The notes under the pieces: model-generated
Databases searched by the model: none
Told to the model about the DNA's origin: nothing
What the model saw: the letters and a program-made list of their open reading frames with translations, nothing else
Position numbers and translations under genes: made by a program
Shown here: positions 1 through 7,872 of the stretch, piece by piece
How positions within the stretch are numbered: the stretch's first letter is position 1
Layout of the letters: the number at the start of each line of letters is the position of its first letter
From: Candidatus Muiribacterium halophilum
GTDB taxonomy: Bacteria > Muiribacteriota > Muiribacteriia > Muiribacteriales > Muiribacteriaceae
DNA length: 64,000 nt
Direction of reading: 5' to 3'
Assembly: GCA_023228995.1 (NCBI GenBank)
Contig: JALOAD010000004.1
Span: 62,001-126,000 of the forward strand

Positions 1-820
1 AATATATATCATATCCTTCTCTTCTAAAAAAAGGATGTTCTTTAACTTTAACAAAAATTATAAGATCTCCAGCTGGACCATTATTAGGACCAATATCTCC
101 ACCACCTCTTACTCTTACTTTCTGTCCTTGATCAATACCAGCAGGAATCTTTACTTTCATTTTTTCTTTTTTTTCCTGAACACCTTTGCCATGACATTGA
201 GCACACACTTCTTCTATTATCTGTCCTTTTCCACCACATTGAGGACAAGTTGAGGATACACTAAAAAAACCCTGTGATCTCATCACTTTACCTTTACCAT
301 GACATTGAGGACAAGTTTTAAGTTTTGTTCCTTCTTTAGCACCAGTTCCATGACATGGTTCACAATATATATCTCTTGGTATTGTAATTGATATTTCTTT
401 ACCAAATACAGCTTCTTCAAAATCAAGTTCAATTTCAGTCTTTATATCTCTTCCTCTTCTTGCTGATGCTCTTCTACCGGCATTTCCACCAAAACCACCT
501 TCTCCAAAGAAAGCATCAAATATATCTCCTATTCCTCCAAACCCAAAATTTTCACCACCGCCAAAACCATGACTATTAAAATCAAATCCATTCATTCCAT
601 TCATAGAATGACCAAACTGATCATATTGCTGTTTTTTATTTGAATCAGAAAGAACTTCATAAGCTTCGCTAACTTCTTTAAATTTATCTTCTGCTTCTTT
701 ATTACCTGGATTAACATCAGGATGATATTTTCTTGCGAGTTTTCTATAAGCTTTTTTTATCTCATCCTGACCAGACTGCTTGTCTATTTCAAGAGTTTCA
801 TAATAATCTCTTTTTGCCAT
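1..820 (-). CDS. dnaJ: DnaJ chaperone (Hsp40), 3' end cut by window edge
   Basis: Co-chaperone that stimulates DnaK ATPase activity and delivers unfolded clients in the cytoplasm. About 273 N-terminal residues are visible and the stop lies left of position 1. Reading the minus strand from ATG at 820 gives a J domain (residues 1-70, start [13 protein letters not shown], with the HPD motif in KYHPDVNPG), a Gly/Phe-rich linker (about 75-125), four CxxCxGxG zinc-binding repeats ([32 protein letters not shown]) and the start of the client-binding domain. A strong Shine-Dalgarno (GAGGTGAGG) precedes the ATG. It follows grpE and dnaK on the same strand, separated from dnaK by 126 bases with two hairpins, which could set DnaJ below DnaK. 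Confidence 0.96.
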   Translation of the reverse strand, partial: MAKRDYYETLEIDKQSGQDEIKKAYRKLARKYHPDVNPGNKEAEDKFKEVSEAYEVLSDSNKKQQYDQFGHSMNGMNGFDFNSHGFGGGENFGFGGIGDIFDAFFGEGGFGGNAGRRASARRGRDIKTEIELDFEEAVFGKEISITIPRDIYCEPCHGTGAKEGTKLKTCPQCHGKGKVMRSQGFFSVSSTCPQCGGKGQIIEEVCAQCHGKGVQEKKEKMKVKIPAGIDQGQKVRVRGGGDIGPNNGPAGDLIIFVKVKEHPFFRREGYDIY

Positions 821-848
821 AATACCTCACCTCTTATTTTAATATAAA

Positions 849-895
849 TCAATTGAACTCTCTGAACTAAATTTGTATTCAGAGAGTTCAATTGA
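849..895. repeat. 18-bp perfect inverted repeat between dnaK and dnaJ
   Basis: TCAATTGAACTCTCTGAA (849-866) is followed by an 11-base loop and its exact reverse complement (878-895). It lies in the dnaK-dnaJ spacer, 28 bases before the dnaJ start codon, and would form a strong RNA hairpin. It is not a CIRCE element. Its arm matches, 15 of 16 bases, the right-hand end of the repeat at 4250-4534, so it may be a short form of a dispersed repeat and not a dedicated regulator. Confidence 0.85.
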
Positions 896-905
896 CTTAA
901 TGAAA

Positions 906-926
906 GGCAGATATATTTAATCTGCC
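906..926 (-). terminator. Hairpin just downstream of dnaK
   Basis: GGCAGAT (906-912), a 7-base loop and ATCTGCC (920-926) follow the dnaK stop by about 20 bases. On the transcript the stem is followed by a short, interrupted T run, so it may be a weak terminator or an mRNA-stabilising or attenuating hairpin between dnaK and dnaJ. A full stop of transcription is not certain because dnaJ follows on the same strand. Confidence 0.5.
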
Positions 927-946
927 CTTCATATTCAGTCATATTA

Positions 947-2782
947 TTACTTTTCTATTTCAGCATCAACTACTTTTTCTGAATCATCAGATTTTTCAGT
1001 GTTTTCAGTGTTGCCCTGAGGACCTTGCTGTTGTTGTCCTTCCTGAGGATTTGTAGTTTTATACACTTGTTCAGCAAGCTTATGAGAAGCTGTCATAAGT
1101 TCTTCTTTTTTCGCTTTTATTTCTTCAACCGTACCAGTTTCCTTAATCTTTTTAAGTTCTTCGATAGATTTTTCAATAGCTTCTCTATCAGAAGCCTCAA
1201 TCTTATCTCCGTAGTCTTTTAAGCTTTTTTCAGTAGAATAAATAAACTGATCAGCTTCGTTTTTAACTTCTATACTTTCTTTTTTCTTTTTATCTTCTTC
1301 TTCAAACTGTTTAGCTTCTTCCATCATTCTATTTATTTCGTTATCAGATAATCCATCAGATACATTTACTTTAATTTTCTGCTCTTTTCCTGTTCCATTA
1401 TCTTTTGCAGAAACATTCAATATACCGTTAGCATCAATATCAAATGATACTTCTATCTGAGGCATTCCTCTAGGTGCAGGTGGAATACCAACAAGATCGA
1501 ATTTAGCAAGAGTTTTATTATCATGAGCCATTGCTCTTTCACCCTGAAGAACATGAATACTTACCGCAGGTTGATTGTCATCAGCTGTCGAGAAAGTCTG
1601 ACTTTTTTTGGTTGGAATAGTAGTGTTTCTTTCTATTATCTTTGTAAACACTCCACCTAAAGTTTCAATACCAAGAGAAATTGGTATTACATCAAGAAGA
1701 AGTACATCTTTTATATCTCCTGCAAGAACAGCACCCTGTATTGCAGCACCAATTCCAACACATTCGTCTGGATTAATACCTTTGTGAGGTTCTTTGCCAA
1801 ACATATTTTTAACTAATTCTTGAACTGCTGGCATTCTAGTCTGTCCACCAACCAATATTACTTCAGAAACCTCTCCCATGCTCCAACCAGCATCTTTCAT
1901 AGCCTGTTCAATAGGTTTTTTTGTGCTTGTTACAAGATCAGAAACTATACTTTCAAGTTTAGCTCTTGAAAGATTCAAATCCAAATGCTTTGGTTCACCA
2001 TTAACTGCTGTAATATATGGAATATTAATATTAATTTGCATTGTCGATGAAAGCTCGATTTTAGCTTTTTCAGCTTCATCTTTAAGTCTCTGCATAGCTT
2101 TTAGATCATTTTTAAGATCTATTCCGTTTTCTTTTTTAAACTCATCATTCATCCAATTCATTATAGCATCATCAAAATCATCTCCACCAAGTTTTGTATC
2201 ACCACTTGTAGATTTAACTTCAAAAACACCTTCTCCAATCTCAAGACAAGTTACATCAAATGTACCACCGCCAAGATCATATACAACTATTTTTTCTTCA
2301 CCTTTCTTATCAAGTCCATAAGCAAGAGCTGCTGCTGTTGGTTCATTAATTATTCTTACTACTTCCAATCCAGCTATTTTTCCCGCATCTTTTGTAGCTT
2401 TTCTTTGTGCATCATTAAAATATGCAGGCACTGTTATAACAGCTTTTTCAATTGTTTCTCCAATAAAAGCTTCAGCATCAGCTTTTAATTTTTGTAAAGT
2501 CATAGCAGATATTTCTTGAGGAGTATAATTTTTACCATTTATATCTGTCTTATGTTCTTCACCCATATGTCTTTTAATACTTCTAATAGTATTAATAGGA
2601 TTAACAACTGCTTGTCTTTTAGCAGGTAATCCGACTATTCTTTCGCCATCTTTTGTAAAAGCCACTATTGAAGGCGTAGTTCTTGCACCTTCTTTATTAG
2701 TGATAACTTTTGGTTCTCCACCTTCAACTATTGCCATACATGAGTTTGTTGTTCCAAGATCAATTCCTAGTATTTTAGCCAT
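947..2782 (-). CDS. dnaK: Molecular chaperone DnaK (Hsp70)
   Basis: ATP-driven chaperone that binds exposed hydrophobic segments together with DnaJ and GrpE. The 611 residues are the usual length. The N-terminal phosphate-binding motif ([10 protein letters not shown]), the DLGGGTFDV motif near residue 190 and the [11 protein letters not shown] segment near 330 define the actin-like ATPase. The linker [18 protein letters not shown] (about 378) leads to the substrate domain and a helical lid ending in a Gln/Gly-rich tail. A GGAGG Shine-Dalgarno precedes the ATG. grpE ends 19 bases upstream, so the two are co-transcribed. Confidence 0.98.
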   Translation of the reverse strand: MAKILGIDLGTTNSCMAIVEGGEPKVITNKEGARTTPSIVAFTKDGERIVGLPAKRQAVVNPINTIRSIKRHMGEEHKTDINGKNYTPQEISAMTLQKLKADAEAFIGETIEKAVITVPAYFNDAQRKATKDAGKIAGLEVVRIINEPTAAALAYGLDKKGEEKIVVYDLGGGTFDVTCLEIGEGVFEVKSTSGDTKLGGDDFDDAIMNWMNDEFKKENGIDLKNDLKAMQRLKDEAEKAKIELSSTMQININIPYITAVNGEPKHLDLNLSRAKLESIVSDLVTSTKKPIEQAMKDAGWSMGEVSEVILVGGQTRMPAVQELVKNMFGKEPHKGINPDECVGIGAAIQGAVLAGDIKDVLLLDVIPISLGIETLGGVFTKIIERNTTIPTKKSQTFSTADDNQPAVSIHVLQGERAMAHDNKTLAKFDLVGIPPAPRGMPQIEVSFDIDANGILNVSAKDNGTGKEQKIKVNVSDGLSDNEINRMMEEAKQFEEEDKKKKESIEVKNEADQFIYSTEKSLKDYGDKIEASDREAIEKSIEELKKIKETGTVEEIKAKKEELMTASHKLAEQVYKTTNPQEGQQQQGPQGNTENTEKSDDSEKVVDAEIEK

Positions 2783-2801
2783 AAAATCCTCCGTTTTTTA
2801 T

Positions 2802-3629
2802 TTAATTTTTGTTTTCTGAACTTTCAATTTTTTTTGCAACTTTAACCAGAGAAGGCCTAAGCACTTCTTCTTTAAACATATAACCTTTTCTAAATTCTTC
2901 TGTTATTAAATTATCTTCTTCAATATCATCTCTTTCTTCTGTAGCTATAGCTTCGTGAAAATTATGATCAAAAGAATTATTTATACTATCTATTGAAAAT
3001 ACACCTTCTTTTAAAAGAATGTCTGAAATCTTTTTTTCAATTTTATCAAGACCTAAAAGAACTTTATCTTTTTCTAAAGTATTACTATCAGCTTGTCTAA
3101 AACTGTTTAAAGCAAGCATGAAATTATCTAAAATCTCAATCATACTTAAGCATATTTTCTTTGAAGCGTTCTGTTCAAGAACAACTTTTTCTTTTTCTGT
3201 TCTTTTACTAAGATTTTCATAATCTTTTTTTAATCTACTTGAAAGATCTATATACTCTTTAAGTTGACTTTCAAGTCTTATATTTTCTTTTTTGAGGTTT
3301 TCTGAATTTTCCTCGAGGTTTTTATAATAATTCTGAGTTTCAATAATTTTTTTAAAAAAATTAAATTGTTTTAAAATAATAAATTTAAAAAAACCATGAT
3401 TATCCAAATCTTTTTCTTTTGATTTTTCATCTTTTTCTAAAGATAAATATTCATTTATAATATCTTCAGTTATTTCAAAATTAGCCCCAAATTCAACTAA
3501 CTGTTTTTTTAATTCTTTAGTTTCATCTTTGTAATCTTGTTCCAAAAATATTTCATCAACTATTTTTTCAAGATTTTTTAATTTTTTTCTGTACTTTTCA
3601 ATCTTTGTAAAATCATGCTCATTCGTCAT
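2802..3629 (-). CDS. grpE: Nucleotide exchange factor GrpE with an extended N-terminus
   Basis: Promotes ADP release from DnaK. The C-terminal part is clear GrpE: a coiled coil running into ENLSKRTEKEKVVLEQ, the SMIEILDNFMLALNSF helix, and the beta wing with SFDHNFHEAI and GYMFKEEVLRPSLVKVAKK. At 275 residues it is about 80 longer than common GrpE. The extra N-terminal segment is charged and helical, with one aromatic patch (about 75-95, FFKFIILKQFNFFKKI). Start ATG at 3629 has a GCGGAGG Shine-Dalgarno. It is first in the grpE-dnaK-dnaJ operon. No hrcA gene or CIRCE element is present. Confidence 0.93.
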   Translation of the reverse strand: MTNEHDFTKIEKYRKKLKNLEKIVDEIFLEQDYKDETKELKKQLVEFGANFEITEDIINEYLSLEKDEKSKEKDLDNHGFFKFIILKQFNFFKKIIETQNYYKNLEENSENLKKENIRLESQLKEYIDLSSRLKKDYENLSKRTEKEKVVLEQNASKKICLSMIEILDNFMLALNSFRQADSNTLEKDKVLLGLDKIEKKISDILLKEGVFSIDSINNSFDHNFHEAIATEERDDIEEDNLITEEFRKGYMFKEEVLRPSLVKVAKKIESSENKN

Positions 3630-3659
3630 AGTTTATCCTCCGCAATAATTTCAACTATA

Positions 3660-3689
3660 ATAGTACAAAAAACATGCCATTTACTTCAA
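3660..3689 (-). promoter_or_regulatory. Possible sigma-70 promoter for grpE-dnaK-dnaJ
   Basis: On the minus strand TTGAAG (3684-3689) and TACTAT (3660-3665) are 18 bases apart, with the grpE start codon about 30 bases downstream. The fit is moderate, and read-through from ndk is possible. Confidence 0.4.
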
Positions 3690-3748
3690 AAGCAAAGACT
3701 ATATATTTAAATGAGTAATTTTTCCACAACCTGTGTGTAAAAAAGTAC

Positions 3749-4201
3749 TCAAAAAAACCAATACTTTTTTGTAGCAGTTTCATATTCAAGAATTTCTTCA
3801 GGTTTAAAAAAAATAGATATTTCTCTAGCTGAACTCTCAGAAGAATCTGAAGAATGTATAAGATTATAGAGATTATTAACAGAATAATCTCCTCTAACAG
3901 TACCGCTTTCTCTTTCGGTTGCAATTGTTTTTCCAGTCATTTTTCTTATCCTTGTAATAACATCGGGACCTTCAAGCACCATTACAATAACTGGTCCTGA
4001 AAGTAAAAAATTCATAAGCCTTTTATAATAATCTCTACCTTCATGTTCTTTATAATGTTCAACAGCTTGTTTTTCTGAAACTTTCTGAAATTTCATTGCA
4101 GCAATAGAAAAACCGACTTCCTCAAATCTATTTATTATTTTACCCGAAAACCCTCGATAAACCGCATCAGGCTTAATTATAACCAGTGTTTTTTCAGCCA
4201 T
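3749..4201 (-). CDS. ndk: Nucleoside diphosphate kinase
   Basis: Transfers the gamma phosphate of NTPs to NDPs through a phosphohistidine. The 150 residues match the family throughout: the N-terminal strand (TLVIIKPDAV), the nucleotide-contact region (RIRKMTGKT, TERESGTVRGDY), and the active-site histidine at about residue 116 in NLIHSSDS, the expected N-x-x-H-x-S-D-S arrangement. The ATG has a GGAGGG Shine-Dalgarno. It stands alone upstream of grpE and is preceded by its own promoter. Confidence 0.97.
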   Translation of the reverse strand: MAEKTLVIIKPDAVYRGFSGKIINRFEEVGFSIAAMKFQKVSEKQAVEHYKEHEGRDYYKRLMNFLLSGPVIVMVLEGPDVITRIRKMTGKTIATERESGTVRGDYSVNNLYNLIHSSDSSESSAREISIFFKPEEILEYETATKKYWFF

Positions 4202-4284
4202 TTTCCCTCCAATACTATTATTGTTTATTTATCAATTGAATCATTTTAAAATTGAGTCCTCTGATTAAATAGCACAACTTATAG

Positions 4285-4312
4285 AAGCAAAAATTTGGAA
4301 AGGTTTTTGCTT
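4285..4312 (-). other. Hairpin in the ndk leader
   Basis: AAGCAAAAA (4285-4293) and TTTTTGCTT (4304-4312) form a perfect 9-bp stem with a 10-base loop. It lies between the predicted ndk start of transcription (near 4321) and the ndk start codon, so it would be part of the leader RNA. On the plus strand it would resemble a terminator, but no plus-strand gene ends nearby. Confidence 0.6.
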
Positions 4313-4327
4313 TTTAAATTAAAATTT

Positions 4328-4356
4328 ATTGTATTATTATTTTTTATATTTTGCAA
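4328..4356 (-). promoter_or_regulatory. Sigma-70 promoter for ndk
   Basis: Minus-strand TTGCAA (4351-4356), a 17-base spacer and TACAAT (4328-4333). The predicted transcript starts near 4321, giving a leader of about 120 nt. The -35 box overlaps an imperfect inverted repeat (4352-4371). Confidence 0.55.
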
Positions 4357-4605
4357 TAATTAATTGTTGCATCTTGCTTCCTTACAGGCTTTATGGAATC
4401 AAAATATTCAGTGAATATTTTGCTCTACTTCGTTATTCTCATTGGCTTACATTTGTAAGCCTGCTTCAAAATGCCTTGTCTTTTTATATTTCTATTAAAG
4501 CTCTAAATTATGTATTTATTCAGAGAATTCAATTATACAAAATTTTTAGCATTTTCATAATTTTTTTTCTTGGAATTTGATTTTTCAAACTCATTTCTAT
4601 CTTTC

Positions 4606-4634
4606 TTCACTTTTACCGTTTTTTATTATATAAT
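4606..4634 (+). promoter_or_regulatory. Probable promoter of the 4663-10151 operon
   Basis: TATAAT (4629-4634) with a weak -35 TTCACT (4606-4611) 17 bases upstream. AAGGAG (4650-4655) is correctly spaced from the ATG at 4663. Confidence 0.55.
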
Positions 4635-4662
4635 GCATTAAACAATTATAAGGAGTATATAT

Positions 4663-6105
4663 ATGTTGTTCAAATTTTTTATCTTAATAATGTTTATATT
4701 TAATATCGCAAGCTTTTCTCAAACCGTACTTTTTGACAATACTCATGATCAAAATGTCGGAAATAGTGATTGGACTATTTCAGGAGGTTATTCTGACTTT
4801 GCTGATCTTCTAGAAAAAAATGGTTATAAAATAATCAAAGAAAAAACATATTTATGGGACAATTTAAGCAAAATAGATATTTTAGTCATACCTGAGCCAA
4901 ACAAGCCATTCAATAAATCTGAAATTATAAATATACTAAAATTTGTTAAAAATGGAGGAAATTTGTTTCTAATTGCAAATCATGGAGGAGCCGACAGAAA
5001 CGGTAATTCTTATGATTCAGTAAAAGTTTTTAATGAATTTGTATATCATTTTGGAATTACAATCAATTCAAATCACTTTTCTGAAATTGGTCTTAAAATA
5101 CTCAATAGTAAAATAAATCATAAAGTAAAAACAATCGCAGCTTTTGCAGGCAGTACTATAAACATAATAGATTCTGATCTTTCAACACCTATTATATATA
5201 GTGAAAATGGTATATTTGGAACTGAAAGTCATTATGGAAAAGGCAAAGTAATAACTATCGGGGATTCGGCAATATTTGATGATGGAACAGGTACTGATGG
5301 AAAACATCTGCACAATGTATTTAATTCAATAACTTATGATCATCAGCAATTTGCTTTAAATATATTTACCTATCTTTCAAATAAAGATTTTATTTTTTTT
5401 AATAAAGAAATTCCTTTTAATGAATTAAAAGAAAATAGTATAACAATAGATATATTTCACGGAAATAATGGTGCAGACAATACAGAGCAATTTATGACAG
5501 ATATAAGCGAGTTAAAAAATGTTTATTATTCATCAACACCACTTAATGACAAAATATTAAAAAAAACTGATATACTTATTATTCATGAACCAAATATTCC
5601 ATTTACCCAAAAAGAGATTTATTTATTAAAAAAGTATAAAGATGTTAAAATTATATTTTTAGCTTCTTCATCTTTTAATGCTTTAAATCTTGATTATACA
5701 AATGAATTAATAAAAAGAATTTCAGGAAAAGATCTTTATTTTCATAAAAATCAAGTATTAGATTCTAAAATGTCAGTTGAAGGAAAACCATGGACCTTTA
5801 TTTCAGAAGAAAAAATATATAAAACAATTGTTTTTTCTGCATGTTCGGTGGGCGGTTCTGAAAAGCATAGTGCTTTATTAAAATCAAGCACAAATTCTTA
5901 TACCGACGGTGAACCCGCTTTAAAAGGAAGTTCTTCTCTCATTATTCGTAGTGATGACCTTAGAATAACACTAATAGGTTTTTCTTTATTTTCAAATTAT
6001 AATTTTTCAAAAAGTATTTTTTACTCTGATAATTATAAAAAAGTTTTACATAACACGGAAAATTATATAAAATACCTAATAAAAAAGATAGACGGGGATG
6101 TATAA
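4663..6105 (+). CDS. Secreted protein with two related GATase-like/DUF4350-like domains
   Basis: I do not recognise a defined function. Residues 1-19 form a signal peptide, so the product is exported. The N-terminal half opens with VLFDNTHDQNVGNSDW and carries GKVITIGDSAIFDDGTGTDG, a motif of the GATase-like fold often attached to secreted hydrolases. The second half repeats the scheme: KIDILVIPEPNKPFNKSEI (about residue 70) is echoed by KTDILIIHEPNIPFTQKEI (about 305), so the protein looks internally duplicated. It is first in a run with two ABC permeases and a binding protein. The next gene starts at the base where this one ends, so a role linked to uptake of a carbohydrate or glycerophosphodiester is an inference from context only. 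Confidence 0.7.
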   Translation: MLFKFFILIMFIFNIASFSQTVLFDNTHDQNVGNSDWTISGGYSDFADLLEKNGYKIIKEKTYLWDNLSKIDILVIPEPNKPFNKSEIINILKFVKNGGNLFLIANHGGADRNGNSYDSVKVFNEFVYHFGITINSNHFSEIGLKILNSKINHKVKTIAAFAGSTINIIDSDLSTPIIYSENGIFGTESHYGKGKVITIGDSAIFDDGTGTDGKHLHNVFNSITYDHQQFALNIFTYLSNKDFIFFNKEIPFNELKENSITIDIFHGNNGADNTEQFMTDISELKNVYYSSTPLNDKILKKTDILIIHEPNIPFTQKEIYLLKKYKDVKIIFLASSSFNALNLDYTNELIKRISGKDLYFHKNQVLDSKMSVEGKPWTFISEEKIYKTIVFSACSVGGSEKHSALLKSSTNSYTDGEPALKGSSSLIIRSDDLRITLIGFSLFSNYNFSKSIFYSDNYKKVLHNTENYIKYLIKKIDGDV

Positions 6106-6983
6106 TGAAAAACAAAAAACTTAAAAAACTACTTTCCGCACTATGTTACATCATGCCAGGTGCAATGATTATCCTAACCTTTCACTTTATTCCAATTTTT
6201 TACTCGCTTTATTATAGTTTCTTTAAAGGTGGGCTTGGCAAAAAAACTTTTGTTGGAATAACAAATTATAGTGAATTGATTACCGATGCTGATTTTTGGC
6301 TATCACTTAAAAACACAGTATTCTATGTTATCGGTACTGTTCCTACAACCATTGTGTTATCACTTATAATAGCACTTTTACTTAATTCAAAGATAAAAGG
6401 TCTTTCAATATACAGGACAATATATTATCTTCCTGTTATTACTTCGATAAACGCTGTTTCTCTTGTGTGGAAATGGCTTTATAATACTCATAATGGTTTG
6501 TTGAATTCAATGCTTGAATTTATAGGATTAAATCCTATTTCATGGCTGTTTGATAAAAACTGGGCTATGATTGCTATTATAATAATGAGTATTTGGAAAG
6601 GTCTTGGCTATAATGTAATTATTTTTCTTGCAGGATTACAAGGAATTCCTAAACAACTATATGAATCAGCTGAAATTGATGGAGCAGGATTATGGCATCA
6701 GTTTAGAAACATAACTATACCAATGATATCTCCAGTTACTTTTTTTGTTTTTGTAATGTCTACAATTTCATCTTTTCAGGTTTTTGCACAAGTCTATATG
6801 ATGACACAGGGTGGACCTGGAAAAGCAACCACTGTTATTGTGTATCATCTTTATGATAAAGCTTTTCAGAAATTTGAACTTGGCGGTTCATCAGCGATTG
6901 CCTTTGTATTGTTTTTAATTATATTTGCAATGACAATGTTTCAGAGAAAAATCGCAGAAAAAAAAGTACATTATTCAAACTAA
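6105..6983 (+). CDS. ABC sugar/glycerol-3-phosphate importer permease, MalF/UgpA type
   Basis: Inner-membrane subunit of a carbohydrate-uptake (CUT1) transporter. The 292 residues give about six transmembrane helices. The cytoplasmic EAA loop that docks the ATPase is present at about 190-215 (YESAEIDGAGLWHQFRNIT). GGPGKATTVIVYHLY near the end is typical of UgpA/MalF-like permeases. The start overlaps the previous stop (TAATG), indicating translational coupling. The partner permease and binding protein follow, but no ATPase gene is present nearby. Confidence 0.92.
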   Translation: MKNKKLKKLLSALCYIMPGAMIILTFHFIPIFYSLYYSFFKGGLGKKTFVGITNYSELITDADFWLSLKNTVFYVIGTVPTTIVLSLIIALLLNSKIKGLSIYRTIYYLPVITSINAVSLVWKWLYNTHNGLLNSMLEFIGLNPISWLFDKNWAMIAIIIMSIWKGLGYNVIIFLAGLQGIPKQLYESAEIDGAGLWHQFRNITIPMISPVTFFVFVMSTISSFQVFAQVYMMTQGGPGKATTVIVYHLYDKAFQKFELGGSSAIAFVLFLIIFAMTMFQRKIAEKKVHYSN

Positions 6984-6995
6984 CAGGAGTATATT

Positions 6996-7844
6996 ATGTT
7001 TAAGAAAAAAAGTAATCGTGAAAAATTTTTTAAGACAATTGTGCATATATTACTTATAATTGGAGCTTTTGTAATGTTGTTTCCATTTTTTTGGATGGTA
7101 TCTACATCTTTTAAAACACAGTCTGAAATAAATGATAATCCAACCGCTTTGTTTCCAAATGAATATAATTTTAATAATTATAGACAAGCATGGAAAGCCG
7201 GTTCTTCAGCAGGTTTTGGAAGATATTTTTTTAACACTATTTTTGTCGCTACTATAACAACTATGGGTCAACTTATTTTATCTTCTCTTGCAGCTTTTGC
7301 ATTTGCTTTTTTGGATTTTCCGCATAAAGAAAGAATATTTCTTCTTCTTTTAGGTACTATGATGATACCGCAACAAGCTTTGCTTGTACCTGATTATATT
7401 ATTCTTCATAAATTAGGATGGCTAGACACTTACCTTGCACTTATAGTACCATGGGTTTGTTCTGCTTTTAGTATTTTTCTAATGAGACAGTTTTTTCGTG
7501 GAATTCCAAAAGAACTTTTTGAAGCTTCCAGAATAGATGGTTCTTCAACATTAGGTTTTTATTTTAGAATACTAATACCTCTTTCTTTACCAGTTATGCT
7601 TACTGCTGGGATGTTCTCGTTTTTAGGAAGTTGGAATTCTTTTATATGGCCTCTTATTGTAACAAGTGCAGATGAACTTCGAGTTATACAAGTTGGTCTT
7701 GCAAACTTTGCCCAGGCAGAAGGAACTCAATGGGGTCTTTTAATGGCAGCATCTACATTTTGTACTGTACCTCTTATAGTTGGATACTTTTTTGTTCAGA
7801 AAAAATTTATTCAAGGCATAGCAACAAGTGGAATGAAAGATTAA
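6996..7844 (+). CDS. ABC sugar/glycerol-3-phosphate importer permease, MalG/UgpE type
   Basis: Second inner-membrane subunit of the same importer. The 282 residues have the usual MalG-type layout: a first helix near residue 15, the FPFFWMVSTSFK segment, and the EAA motif (FEASRIDGSSTLGFYFRI) at about 170-190. SD AGGAG precedes the ATG. It lies 12 bases after the first permease and 28 bases before the binding protein. Confidence 0.92.
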   Translation: MFKKKSNREKFFKTIVHILLIIGAFVMLFPFFWMVSTSFKTQSEINDNPTALFPNEYNFNNYRQAWKAGSSAGFGRYFFNTIFVATITTMGQLILSSLAAFAFAFLDFPHKERIFLLLLGTMMIPQQALLVPDYIILHKLGWLDTYLALIVPWVCSAFSIFLMRQFFRGIPKELFEASRIDGSSTLGFYFRILIPLSLPVMLTAGMFSFLGSWNSFIWPLIVTSADELRVIQVGLANFAQAEGTQWGLLMAASTFCTVPLIVGYFFVQKKFIQGIATSGMKD

Positions 7845-7872
7845 TAAAATACATAATATAAAGGAGTTTTTA

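Larger units (their letters stand above)
4250..4534. repeat. 285-base unit bounded by imperfect 21-base terminal inverted repeats
   Basis: The left end 4250-4270 and the right end 4514-4534 are inverted copies matching at 18 of 21 positions. The shared core on the right arm reads AATTGAATTCTCTGAA, which differs by one base from the arm of the palindrome at 849-895. The interior holds at least three further hairpins and no gene. The structure resembles a miniature non-autonomous element or a structured intergenic repeat. I see no clear target-site duplication. Confidence 0.55.
4202..4662. other. Divergent, hairpin-rich spacer between ndk and the 4663 gene
   Basis: There is no convincing gene in these 461 bases. 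They contain the ndk promoter, a set of inverted repeats (4285-4312, 4352-4371, 4401-4421, 4444-4461) and, at 4250 and 4534, the ends of an inverted-repeat-bounded unit. The plus-strand promoter and Shine-Dalgarno of the 4663 gene occupy the right end. An 83-codon reading frame at 4329-4580 runs through the hairpins and looks non-coding. Confidence 0.7.

Noticed and set aside
1878-2321. Open frame of 147 codons on the plus strand inside dnaK
   Set aside because: It lies entirely antisense to highly conserved dnaK sequence and has no ribosome site.
3630-3748. CIRCE/HrcA operator upstream of grpE
   Set aside because: No TTAGCACTC-N9-GAGTGCTAA-like sequence is present, and there is no hrcA gene in the window.
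3655-3924. Minus-strand frame of 89 codons overlapping the end of ndk
   Set aside because: It overlaps ndk in another frame and lacks a Shine-Dalgarno; ndk is unambiguous.
4329-4580. Open frame of 83 codons in the ndk/4663 spacer
   Set aside because: It has no Shine-Dalgarno, runs through several hairpins and one inverted-repeat end, and its hydrophobic translation reflects T-rich sequence.
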